Source: Mesaphorura yosii (lineage: Eukaryota; Arthropoda; Collembola; Poduromorpha; Tullbergiidae). Taken from it: DNA of 64,000 nucleotides. The notes under the pieces were generated by a model. The model had not been told where the DNA came from, did not search any database, and saw only the letters and a program-made list of their open reading frames with translations. This document shows, one piece after another, positions 1-12,600 of this stretch. The translations under genes and the position numbers were made by a program. The stretch is from positions 496,001 through 560,000 of the forward strand of contig WIXG01000010.1 of assembly GCA_009869945.1 (NCBI GenBank). Reading direction: 5' to 3'. Numbering within the stretch: position 1 is the stretch's first letter; the number at the start of each line of letters is the position of its first letter.

Positions 1-493
1 GAACTGAATCCAGAATGCCCCCGCTATTGTACTCTGCACTATTCTCCTGTCATGTCGTCTTTCTTTCTATAACTGTCATCCCACATAAAGTACAAGAATA
101 CCGAACTGCCAAAAATACATGCCAAAGCAGTCGAATCCCGAAGTAGAGGTAGTACTTTAGATTCTCTCAGGTAATACAACCTGAGAATCGGCCAGAGTTT
201 GCCAACTTCGTTTCCAGAGCGGGCCATAATTCATGTTCCGTTTGTATAAATTGGATTGGGTCAAAACTTTTTGCAAGAATATCGATTTAAGAGCAAACTT
301 CTAAACTATCCGGCTCATAATTCCGATACGACTCGGCCAAAGTGAAAAGTTTCCGCTTTTCCTACGCTGGCCTACACTTTTCTTGTTTGAGCAGTGAGTT
401 TGTGAGTTTTACCGTGATGATGAGAATATGTATCCAATAAAATGAATTGTGACAAGAATAAAAGTGCAAACGAGCGAGTGGACACGGACTTAC
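1..493. other. trio intron, 3' of exon 41
   Basis: Begins with donor GTAAGT on the minus strand. I looked for the next PH2 exon on the minus strand and saw no matching peptide; a 62-codon ORF at 39-227 has no PH-like features. The gene therefore continues beyond the left edge. Confidence 0.6.
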
Positions 494-685
494 TTGTATG
501 TGAGCTTTATACACGTAGGCAGGATTGGAAAATTGAGTCTTTTTCCCAAAAGCCTCACTAAAGATGATACTTTGCTCGAAGAAGAATACTTGGAGCTCTT
601 TCCCTTTGAAGTTGATGGCTGAGGACCCTTCATTACAGATTAATGGACCAAAGAGGAGGAGTTTGCCTTGTGCTGTGATTTTACC
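494..685 (-). CDS. trio: trio exon 41: start of PH2, last exon in window
   Basis: Sixty-four codons beginning [20 protein letters not shown] and including [19 protein letters not shown], ending AYVYKAHIQ. These are the first PH2 strands. Acceptor TTTTGCAG; donor GTAAGT at the left end in phase 0. The following exon, expected to begin near VSC in the family, was not found in bases 1-493. Confidence 0.95.
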
Positions 686-3600
686 CTGCAAAACAAAAGA
701 GTCATTCATTACAAGTCTGGTGAAATGCAAAAGGTCAAAGATTTCTGGTTCTTGCGTTTTGTGGGCCGTGCGGGCTTTTGGTTTCAGGTTGCGGTTCTTC
801 CCTGATTAGGTTTCAAGCATCGCTCATTCATTCGCACGTTACTTTTTACTTAATTCAGGAGCTATGCTTTTGTATATGACCGTATTGTATTTTTCTGAAA
901 AGTCTACATCTATACAAAATCTGCCAAAAGTTGTAACTTACATCGAAGCCTTGGAGTCTGCCCACGTTCATCATGTCATTAGCTTCCTTCGGGACGACAT
1001 GCATAACGTGACAAGCTTGCTTCAGCGCATCGATTTCCTCTTGAACTCCAATCCGCTCGGTGTACTTGAGAATGTCTTTTAGCAGGAGTTGATATTTCAT
1101 TATTCGCTGAACCTGAAATGGGAGCAAAATTCAAAAAATTTGAAATTTTGAAATGTGTTCATTTGCAATTTTCTTTAACTGAATTCGCCTTTAATGAAAT
1201 ATCGTTTAACGAAACATTAAAAAACTTGATATTTTAACTTGTTAATTTAAGGCAAAGTTCTGTTACCTATGATTAATGAAAATTATTACTTACCGGCTTG
1301 ATGAGTAAATCACACAAGGTCAACTTATGTCCTAGTCTTTGGCGAATATCCTAAACAAAGAAAAAGATGCAACACATCCAAATAAGTTAAAGAAGTCATA
1401 ACTGTGATGCTGCTTTTGAGGTGTAAAAATCATTAATTATTAATCATGCATACGTCAAAATACTAAATAAGGAATTAATACGGCCTTAAACTTAAAAAAT
1501 TGTGACAGCTTTATCGCCGACAACAGAAATTACCTTCAGGCAAGGCGCCATTGCCACATATCATTGATTTATGTGTTACGGAATTCTACGTACTAATATA
1601 TACGTTCAAGTCTCAAGTTCAAGAGAGAGATTCGCTAGTGGAAGTGGAAACTTACTTCAAAGTATGTATCGATGTACTCGGAAACAATGTACTCTGACAT
1701 GGGCTTGTTTTGGCAGTAGACCACGTACCTATAAAACATTAAATATACGACATAGAAATACATACATAATTAGAAATAAATGAATAATAATATAAATACA
1801 TAGAAAATAATCATTCGCTGCACTACTACTATATCATATTAGAGTTCGTTTTACTGTCAGGAACGGTATGTTGATTTTTTTAACAAAGTTAACAACGGAT
1901 GAAAACGATAATGGTTATATTACGTAACAGTATTAAAATTAGAAAGCCAGTCTTACATGTGAAGCCTCCTCTCGTGTTTCTTGAACAGTGGCCCAAGTTC
2001 CTCGGGATGCTCGATACACTTTTCTAGTCCTTTCAGGAAAACGCTGTAAACGAACACACACAAATGAAAGAAATTCCAATGTAGAACAGTAGAACTCAAA
2101 CTTCAATGAAAAGACAGCGGAAACTTACTCTCGATGCCAATCGGAAATGGCTTCGATATTCCCAAAGATGATTTTGTCACGACCGCCACGGATATCTTCT
2201 GGCATTGGCAACTCTGTATTTGGATCCCGGAGTACGGCCATGTAGCCGTCCACAACCTCCTTCAAATCCCGCACGTAGTCCTTTTCCGTGTCGACTAGTT
2301 CGCGAATCACATAATTTCGTTTCCTTATCGCAACCGTCACTTCGTCTTCGGAGGAGTCTTTGCCTTCCCCAGCGTTGTCCAGCGGGTCACTGTCACGTGC
2401 ACTAAAACTAGTTCCACTCGCTTCTTCTAACGTGGCAAGGGGATTTGAAAGTCTGTCACTTTGGCATTCTAAGGAGAGTTCGTTAAGTCTTTCAATTGGA
2501 TCTCGGTCAGAATGTTGCTCCTGAAATAAAACGAAATCGGCATAAGTAATTATAATTGTGACCGCAGAATTTGTCAAAGGATAAGTCATGCTACAGCTTT
2601 TCAAATCAGCAAAATCATATCAATTCACATTAGAAACATCGAATTAACTTATCCCCAAGAAACTGAAACTCAAGGCTTCGTTTAAAAAAAATTTTGCGAA
2701 TTCACAAACGGCGTTCACTTGACTAGGAATAAAACTCAAGAATAGAAAAATTGGCATAAGATATAAATAATAATCATAAGATTTCATGCTCAACGCAAAA
2801 GCATAATTGCAAATGAAAGGCATTCAATAATTAATTGTTAGTTATTGGGTGCGCAACAGAAGAGAATGGTACAACTCAAGATACTGACACTTAAGAGTCT
2901 TTCGTAATATTAACCAACCATTCTTTCACGGACAATTCGTTCTAATTCAGCTGAGAGTTCTGACGTAGAAGAACCTTCTTTCCCTTCGTGAGACGCACAT
3001 GGAGACTAAAGGAAGTTAGGAATTATGATTAATCTCTGCTAAATCACCGAAGCACTTCATGAGAGTACAAAACTATTCTAAGAATTTCCAGTCTAATTTT
3101 AATTTAATTATGAAGAAAAGTTTTGAGCAAGAAATTATGAATTAATTACAAGATTTACGCTAGCAGCTTGTGAACTTACAGATTTGGCTTGGGCTTCGTC
3201 GCTCATCGTGGACACCAGCAATTGCTCTGAGATGGGTTTCATAGGCGGAGGAACTTCGACTTCGTCGTCCTGGTCATCGGCGTGGCTGTGCCTTCCGTTT
3301 TCGTTCAGTGGAATATCTGCACCCGTAAAACTCTTGGATGCTTTCAGTTTGTCTGCGAAATCGTCTTCATTTGTTGTGGATGCCGAAGAACGATTTCCCA
3401 TATCACTATTAACGGCGGTGGCTGTGGTTGGAGAGGCGGGATGGGTCTGCAAATGCAAAGGCAGAAAGAACATAGCGTTAATTAAACTGCACTACACGAA
3501 CTCTAACTTAGGCTAGGCTACTGTCAACCGCAAATGGCAATGGCAAATAGCAAATCAGAGTTCTCATGTTTCATTCTCACGGCAAGCGGCAAAACGCGAA

Positions 3601-6600
3601 ATGGCAAGTTTAATTTTAGACCTTGACTTGGACTTGAACCTTGAAAGGACAATACAATACAGCGCTTTAATAACTTACGAATACTATGAAATGGGAAGAT
3701 TTCTCAAGACGAAACCTTAAAGTCATTAATAATTAGCTGTTGACAGCACAGTACTGGAAACGCTGTAAGCGAGGTATCAATTTTCTCATCTGTTATCACG
3801 GTACTTACACGTGTTACAACCCGAAACTCCATTCATTTCGCCTTCTTTGTGGTACGTCAATTATGCTTAGAAACTCTGCTTCTGCTGGTTGTGTCAATCA
3901 ACCAGAAGCAGCAAAGGCACAAACTAATTCATTGGCAAAGGTAAAGGTAAAGAAGTTTTGATTGGGAACTGTGGCTTGAAGACTTTGACTTGCATGTGTG
4001 GTGGCCATACATAAAAGATATGGTTATGAAAAACTAATCAGCAGGCTCAACTTTCTCCGCCGCTCGGGATCGGGACTCGACTCGAGACGCGGCAGCCGCG
4101 GAGCTTATGATATGGTTTATGAGAGCTCATTCATGCATAAAAATATCGTTATCTTTTCCATACTGAATACCATCGCCATCGTCGAGCTTAACGACGCTGC
4201 CCGGCATGCCGCATGCGGTATGTGATGAATAAACGAGTGATCAAAGACTACATTTCTCGTGCCGGCCGTCTGCATCTTTAAGAGACCAACCAGGGAAGCG
4301 AAGGATAATGGGAATGAGCTGTCAAAGTTAATCGTGTGCTGTGGCGGCAAGAATTTTGCAAACTATGTCGTTCTCTTGGCTCTTGGAGTGACCCTTAAAC
4401 TTATCTCAACTTTAGATTTTCGTTTTATGTCTTCCAATCCCATCAAAGCTCCTCAGGCTCGTGCAATCTGCAGATTGGAGGAAAGTAAGAAATGGAACCA
4501 GCGACCGGACCGCAGAGCAGAGTAGATTATGTGGCTTAGAACATTTAGAAGCAGAAATACAGGCATACAAGGACGGATGAGATACCTCAGCACGCGCGTG
4601 CACGTCAAATGAGAAAATTCCTGCCATGGCCGTGTACAAATGTCTGTTGACATCCTGGAACATGGACATCGTGCGTGGAAGCTCTTTTGTTTTCCTGCTA
4701 GCGCCACTGCCAACGCTGCTGTTGTTACTGCTTCCCGTGCTCGCTCTTAGCGATGTAATGAGCTTTGACTTTGACTTGGCATGTGCATGTGCTTGGGCTT
4801 GCGGTGGCTGCTGTTCGCCATCGCTGCCTTTTTCGGCAGACGTATAATCAATCAAATGGGATGAAAAAGTACTGCCAGAGATGCTGTTGCTGTTCCACGT
4901 ACACGTAGAAGTTTCCCCAAAATGACGATCACGATCACGAGCACCGAGGCTGCTGCTCGGAGCCCAAGACTCTGATCGCGGTGGTGGAGTGCTGTTAATG
5001 CCTGATGATGGTTTAGAATTTCCATTCCCAGCCCCGCAACCGTAACTGACTCCCTTCACTTTCCTCTTCGTTACTGACGCGTTACTGTCTTCAGCCTGTT
5101 TTCGTTTCTGCTCAGCAAATAACTTTTCTTCTTTTGTGTGATTATCATCTGAACTTTCTGGCCCATTGTTACAATTACTCGCAGGTTCGGGGCTCAGATC
5201 TTTCTTGGAGCTGGAACGAAATGGGCCTAGAAGTTTTTTCATTTTCGCGATATTCACCGTAACGTGTCAGTCGAAGAAGAAGAAATACACACACCACACA
5301 AGCAATATGCAAGGAATGATCTTCACTGCTACTCGTCCTGCCTCGCCTGTGCCCGTCGTCTTTGCCTGGCTACTGGTGCAGCTGCATACCAATCTCGAAA
5401 GTATTGATTTTTGGTGCTGAGCACGAAGCACCGCACAAGATGAAAAGCACTTACACAAACACAGACACGTTTCTCAAGAGTCAAGACAAGACACCGTTCA
5501 CCGCAGCTTTCTCTCAAATTCGAATTGCGCAAGATGCAAGAGGCACGAAAGATGTAATGCTCTTTGCTGACCAAAATCTTAAATATTTAAACCACAGTAA
5601 AAGCACTCAGCGACTCAGCTCAGCACCGGAATCCAATCACCGGAGGAACTCAAGTCCAAATGGAGACTGGTGCATTTGTACTCACAATTTAATCACAATT
5701 CCGAATGCGTGATGCGTCTGCGGTGAGGAATCAGCACAGCGCAGCGCAGAAATCCTACGAATGCATTCGAGTCAGGAAAATGGAACCCAATTTTCGTACG
5801 ATTAGATTAAATTCACGAGAATTGCGCAATGTCAACTCGCATTCATCACAAATTGGCAAACCACTTTCGAAACGAGATTTCCTCAAATGAAGAGCTTTGA
5901 AAACTGAGTTGGTGCGGCACCCAATCGGAAAGCACTTCAACGCGTGCGCGCGTGCCGCGGATTTGAACAAATGCTCAATAAATGCCCAACAAATGCGAAT
6001 TGTTAGTGGTTTAACCACCAACAATAACAATTTAAACCACGGCTCACACAAATTCCGGTGCGGAACTTGAGGAAAAGCCAAAACAGCAAGACTCGACACT
6101 GTGTTTTGGAGTTGGGACGACGTTGGCAATTCAGCCTTGAATGATCAACGAAATGGCATGCACAATCTACGATGAACGATTTAGAATCAAATGAAAAGAC
6201 TTCGGTCTCTCCTGGGCGGTTGCTAGCACATAACTGGTCATTTTCCGTGGAACAAGTGGATTCTGGCATGGCATTCACGGCCTGCTTATATTAAAAACTA
6301 AGGAAGGAAAGCTACAGAAACAACGAGATGCAGATGCAGGGTGGCTGCGTTTTTAACGCAGTCGTAATTATATCCACAGTCTGCCTACTTCTAGTAGTGA
6401 GGCCGCATGTCGCTTGACATAAAACATGAACCGCATAGATAAGCAAGTTCGTCCAGCTTAAATCGGATTAAAAGCTGCTGCTGCTCAGTCTGCATTGCCG
6501 TGACTCCATTTCAGGGTTTAATGCACTCTTTGCTGGCGCTGTTCTGTGCTGTGCAGCAACAGCAGCGAAGCTTCTAGTTTTATGGGCAAGATTCTGGTTC

Positions 6601-9600
6601 ACAACACAACAATGCATTTTTGCAAGTCGAAGCTGATCCACAATCGAAGTTGTAGTCAATTAGCCATCACTTGCACCTAATGCAGCTAAAATTAGGCTTG
6701 GGGCAAAGTCCAGGAGGAAATGTCAAAGATCTCGTCTCACGTCATTGCAACTCAAATGGAGCCAAGTTTTTAAGAACGCGTTTATCACAGACAGGCAGCA
6801 CAGCAGACGGAAGTGACGCGGTGAGTCAAAATGACAAACTGCCATTTATTTTGGCAAAAATACTTATCAAAAATTAATTCTGCAGGGCAGGCTAAAGTCT
6901 ACATGGAAAATCCTACACACGTTTTACAAATAAGCTTGGCAGGATTGGACAAGAGACAAGGGCTGACTGAGCTTGTAAATGCTTGGGCCTTTCTATCGTC
7001 ACTATCACGTCGATTCAGCTCTCAGAAGTAATTAAAATTGGAGTCATTTACTAATCACAGTTCAATCAATTCATTCATACATGCATTCACATGCACGAAT
7101 GAATCATTAGTTGCTCCGCTGGTTGGAAAGGAAGTTTGAACAAAAGTGGTGATAATTAAATAGGCCAGGTCTCTGCTTAGCTTAGCAATCAAAATGAGTG
7201 ACTCACCAGAGCCACAATAAAGCATGTGGAAGGCGATAAATGCCCGTAGATGAACGAAACGACTAAACGAGGGTGGCAAAAATAATTTGAGTCATGGTTT
7301 CTCTTTAAATCCTTCAACAAGGCCATAAACTGTGAAACGAGCGCACATTTCGCAAGCGTCATTAATAAAAATGTATTTCGTCCAATACCATCGCCATCTC
7401 GGTCTCGGTCGTAGTCGTAAAGAGTCTCGTCTCCACGCGAGTCGTGATTGACTCCGGCAATCGGTTCATTTTATGGCATGGCAAGCTTAAGTGTAAGTAG
7501 GACGAAATTACGAGCTTTGCGAAACGGTCACAGGGTATGAGAATATGAGACTACGAATACGGTGAACAGAATTGCTAAAAATAGAATCATTCCACAAGCG
7601 CCTCTCGAATGCGGGAGAATGGAAAAGTTGGAAAAGCAAACGACCAAAGACATATTAATAAGGCTAATAACTTTTGCTTCGGTGAATCCGAAACCACATT
7701 TATGCCTTTCTTTTCGAAAAATACGGACGTAGCGTAATTCTAGGTGCGGTGCGAATTTCGAGACACATTACGAATTTTACTGCAGATAAAGAAAGAGCGT
7801 CTTTCATATCTTCGGCTTACGGCTGCCTAAAGGCACCAGCAGGCAAGACGAGATAACGACTTTAACGACGGCGAGGCACCAGCACCAATTTCAAACTAAA
7901 CGCGTAATGCTTTTAGTTGGGCTAATGGCAAATGAATGCAATAATGGAAGACAGTCATCGTCGTGTGCCGCCTGCGTCTTTTCATTCGCCATGCCATTCG
8001 CTATAAAAGGTATACACATCTGACGACAAGGACAATTTAACAAAAGTCAAGTGTTCATTCTTTTACGCTGCCTGCCTTGCGTCTGTCTGTCTTGTCTTCC
8101 TTTCACTTTCAGGATGATATGCGAATTATCTCATTGCATGCATGATGCATGGCACAAAGCACAAAGGTCTGACCGAGCACATATGACGAGCACGTTCCTT
8201 GGCACGAAAGTTAATGTAGGAACGCACTTACAATTAATATGAAATCATTAAATGAACTCATTTTCGTTCCTTTTCAACCGTTTCGAACCGAATGACCCAG
8301 ATCGTATAATAAAAATAATAATCCAGCCAAATAGAGACGCGGAGAGATAAACTAGCGTCGTATTATCGTCATCATAGCAGGCAGTAATCTGCTATGATGA
8401 CGATAATCTTTCTAGACTGGCGAATTTTACGGCTTTGCTCTCCCGCATCGCGTCCGACGACGACGACAGCTCGACGATAATCCTGACAAAATACGTTTAC
8501 GAGCAGGCATGAATATAAAATGAGTTGACGAGCTGACGGAAGACGTACTAAAATTCGCGATTCGCCGAATCGAAAACCCTGAGGAGACCCCAAGGCTGGA
8601 GAACACGCTAAATACATTAGCGTGATACAGAAATGGGCCATGCCATAAAAGGGTGAGAGACGAAGACAGAGACGTGCATGAATTCGGAAATGTTTATTGT
8701 GTCGCGTGCTGGCTGATAGATTGGTATCTGGAATATTTGTCGACATGTTATGTAGACCGCGTTTAGCGTGTGGCCATGCAGGAGACAAATAGAATGGAAT
8801 GACTGGCAAATTATTGCAATAAGCAGGGGATGTGTGAATTTCAACTTGCAAGGTTCCGCTGATTAAAAGGCGTCTGGTTCATTCGAGCTAAAGTAATTAA
8901 AGTCCTCTCTAACATAACGCCAATGAATTTTACGTGTTCACCTCATCTTACAGCTTTACCCAGAAAAGATTTTGGGGTGAGTTTTCTTGGTTTTGTTCAA
9001 CTTTTTGAGTTAGTGGGATCGTGTGAAATAAAAGATGGCAACAATGCTCTGCCTGCCAAATATAGCGTTCTGGTTGCGGCATTTTTCTTCGGTTACAAGT
9101 GAATATACGCTGCACATGCAGAATATTGAATGGCACAGCGAAGAATGTCAATAACCACACCAAATATGGAGTTTAAATGGCCACGAATTATGCAATTAGA
9201 AAGTATTTGTTATTTCTTGAATTGATGCTTGTCATTCGCAGGTCGTGATAAGACTCTGTGAATGATATGTTGGGTAAATTCCAAGAGTCGTGGCGCCAGC
9301 ACCAGATAGTAAACAAGAACCCAATAAGCGCAGCGGAATGGAAAATGCAGTTGGCGATTGACTTGACTTGATGTTTAATTTCATGAGTACGAAGTGTTGT
9401 ACATTTTGGCTATCGTCTAGCTCAAATTTTACGCGCCAAATCGCAATAATCCATGAACCGAGCTGTGCCATGCCATGAAACGAACCATAACCATTCTAAG
9501 ATCAGAAAACGATTGCCATTTTGCCATCGGCGGGTTTTATGTTTTTGCCATTGTCATTAAATAAATGCTTGCCATTTATTCACGACTGATGCCGCACACT

Positions 9601-12600
9601 TACCTTCAGTTTCTTGTCGGAGACGGTCTTCTTCAGAGGAGGTTGTGATTTCCCAGCACTATCAGAGTTTAACTTTCCTTGACTGAGTTTTCTCAGAGGA
9701 GGTGGAAGCCATTTTCTGCACACAAAAGGAAATCAGAGCGCAAGATTAGTTACTAGGCAAGAGTGAAGAAGGTCCACATTTCGCAAACATAAAAGGTGTA
9801 ACGAAGTGCCTACTTTACATTTTCTACAAAATCCGACTTCCGCAAAAGGACAGGCTACAAAAATGCATGCGCGCTTTCCTCCTCTGCCTTGTAATAAAAG
9901 TGTATATTGTTCGGAGAGTGCAGACGGCCAAGATTAAAATCGCATTCACGTTTATAACCTGCAATCTAAATATAGCTTGACTCTTGATTCTTGATGTGAT
10001 TCGGTTCTAGTGTTCAACATTTTGTTGGCCTATATTTCTGACAGCTGCTATGAACACTCCATCATGTTCCTTTCGTCCCGCCTTTTCATTAGGAACAGGA
10101 GTTCTAAAATAAAGTGACCCGACGATAACTTTATAAACCATCCGTTAATCTTGGCCAGCATTAGTATTACATTTACATTTCACACGCAACAATATTAATC
10201 TTTCGCCGTCCTATTTTTGTCCTACTTCCATTATTCAAGACGCAGCAATTTTGAAGAAGTTTTCCAGCACAAGCAAAATAAACGCTCGCTCAATTCTCAT
10301 GAATTATGCAGTGTATGTCAATAACCGGCCGCTTCCCGACGAGGGTTCAAAAATATACTCTGTCCTTTAAAGTTTTAACTCATTACGAAATCGATTGTTG
10401 GCCGTGTGAAATATTCCAAACTTTTGCAATGTGTATTTATGGAACCGAAGTCGAGAAAGACGACAAAAGTTCTGGTCGCCAGTCTATGGCTTTCGACGAA
10501 TTATCATCGAATTCCAGTTCAGGTACGAAAATAACTCGCACATTTCCAGAAATAGGAAGTTTGCCATTCTAAACTTGGAATTCCCGTTCATTAATTACTA
10601 CACAGCCACGTTCAAAATGTATGACAAGGTGGATCAAACAAAATCCAACGGTCGGGCTTTTATCTTTTACTTACCCGCTGAAAACCCTCCGCTTCGAGAC
10701 AGGTGAATTGTTTGCAGCAGGTACGGTTGAATTGGTTCCTTCCGCTGAACTCCCACTATCTGCAATTCAGTAAAAGATCAAGAGGTTAAAATACGATTTG
10801 AAGCAGACAAATATTTATTTTTAGGTGACGCGTGATTATTTTGGAATCTGCACAAGCTGACAAAGCACAAAGCAGCCACAATGCAGCACAATGGGCCACC
10901 GATTTTAGGAAGGAGCACTTCCATCTTTATAAATATAAATAGCCTTTCAATAAAATTCATGAGCCATGAATCATAAGTTGAACGCCCACACATACTTTGC
11001 TTGTTTGTTTGGTTGCTAATTCAGAATTCAGAGATGAAAATTGACTTTGGCTTGTGTTAAAACAATTTACACTACGACTACAAAGGCTATTGCTATTTTG
11101 ATCCGCGGTTTTCACGCAGTGCGGTGCACGTAGTTAATTAAAAAGCATGATTACATCACCTCGTTTGTCTAGGGAAATGGAATTGGCGCTTTTGGTTCGC
11201 TTGAAGACACGGTTCAGCTCCTTAAATGTACTTGTGGAGAACATTGCCACTCTGTCATGGACAGCCTTCGTGAATTTCATGTCCAAGACTAGAGTTTACA
11301 CGCACTGCACCGTACAAAGCACAAATATCGACTGAGGGCCAGCCACCGAGTTATCTTCTACTGTGCGCCGTAAACGTATTATTCACAATTTCAATGCAAA
11401 AAATTCAAGGTAAAAAGTTGTGATGTCGTGATGTTGATGAATTATGACATAGTAGCCAGTTAACCAGCTAAACCCAACATCAATGAGTTGTACGAATGTC
11501 ACGACTCACGAGTGCGTTTTTGCTACGGGTTGTATATGAGTCAGTCAGCTGCACTTGTCACTACACGGAGTTCAGTTCGCTATCTGTCGCGTTTCAATCC
11601 ACACGTCACACTAAACTAAACTCCGATTCGCACTTCTCAATTCCTCTTTTTGCACTCCGGCAGGCAATAATTGTAGCAGGAAAGTTTCCGAGAACGTTAA
11701 TTAGATAATGACGCGATTTGCTGAGTTCCAGCATTCAACACGATTTGACTGCATACACAAATTCACGTTAACATAAAAGCAACCAGCCAAACCACTTATG
11801 TAAATCCAAGCTAAGCTGTGGTTTGCACCTGCTTGATTGTACTGCAATTTCGTGCTAATTCTCAAATTGCCAATTGTTTCTGGCTCCCGTGCGAATTCGT
11901 GAAGTTGAACAAACAATAACCGTCATTGCTTTTTAAATGACTTGAAAATATTTGCCCAATCACTATTTTACTATTTTACATAAACAAGCTCGAAGCTCGA
12001 TGCTTCCGACGTACTCGCGTTAAGAACGGGAAAACGAAACTGAAATGATTCAGCCGCTGCGCTCAAAAGTCACGCCAGACCATTACATCTTGAATTGCGT
12101 GATTAACAAATCACTTCTACTACTACATTACATGTATGTAGCCGCAGAGCTTGTAGAGGCTGCCAACTTTACTGTACCGTGGGCAACTGTTTATAAATAC
12201 ACGACTCACATCTGATTGTAAAAGGTAGCACAGTACAACCACGATAGCGAGGAGAGGTGCGATGTAATTCCATGTTATGTTATGTAATGTTTCAGCAAAT
12301 CCAAGCAACAGCAATGGCAAAAGTAACTAGCAGCCTTCGCTATTCGATTCGCCTGCTTGTTGTACTGAACTGAACTAAAAACCAAATCATGCATAACAAA
12401 AGTTGTGAAGAACACAAGAGCACGCGTCTCTTGGCCTTCCAAGCCAAAATCATCAACCAACACATGAAATCCTTCGTTTCAGCTTGCATAAAAATAACAA
12501 TGACAAATTCATTAAACGAATCGCAAAAAAATTGTCCATTTGCTTGCATTTATGCGCGTCGCACGTGTTCGAACAGTGAAAAATGATACTAATATCCAAG

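Noticed and set aside
5362-5712. 116-codon plus-strand ORF next to alternative exon C.
   Set aside because: No start context or domain; probably chance.
7998-8242. Plus-strand TATAAAAG at about 8001 followed by a hydrophobic 63-codon ORF (8051-8242).
   Set aside because: The ORF start is GTG, there is no ATG in place, and no further exon can be joined.
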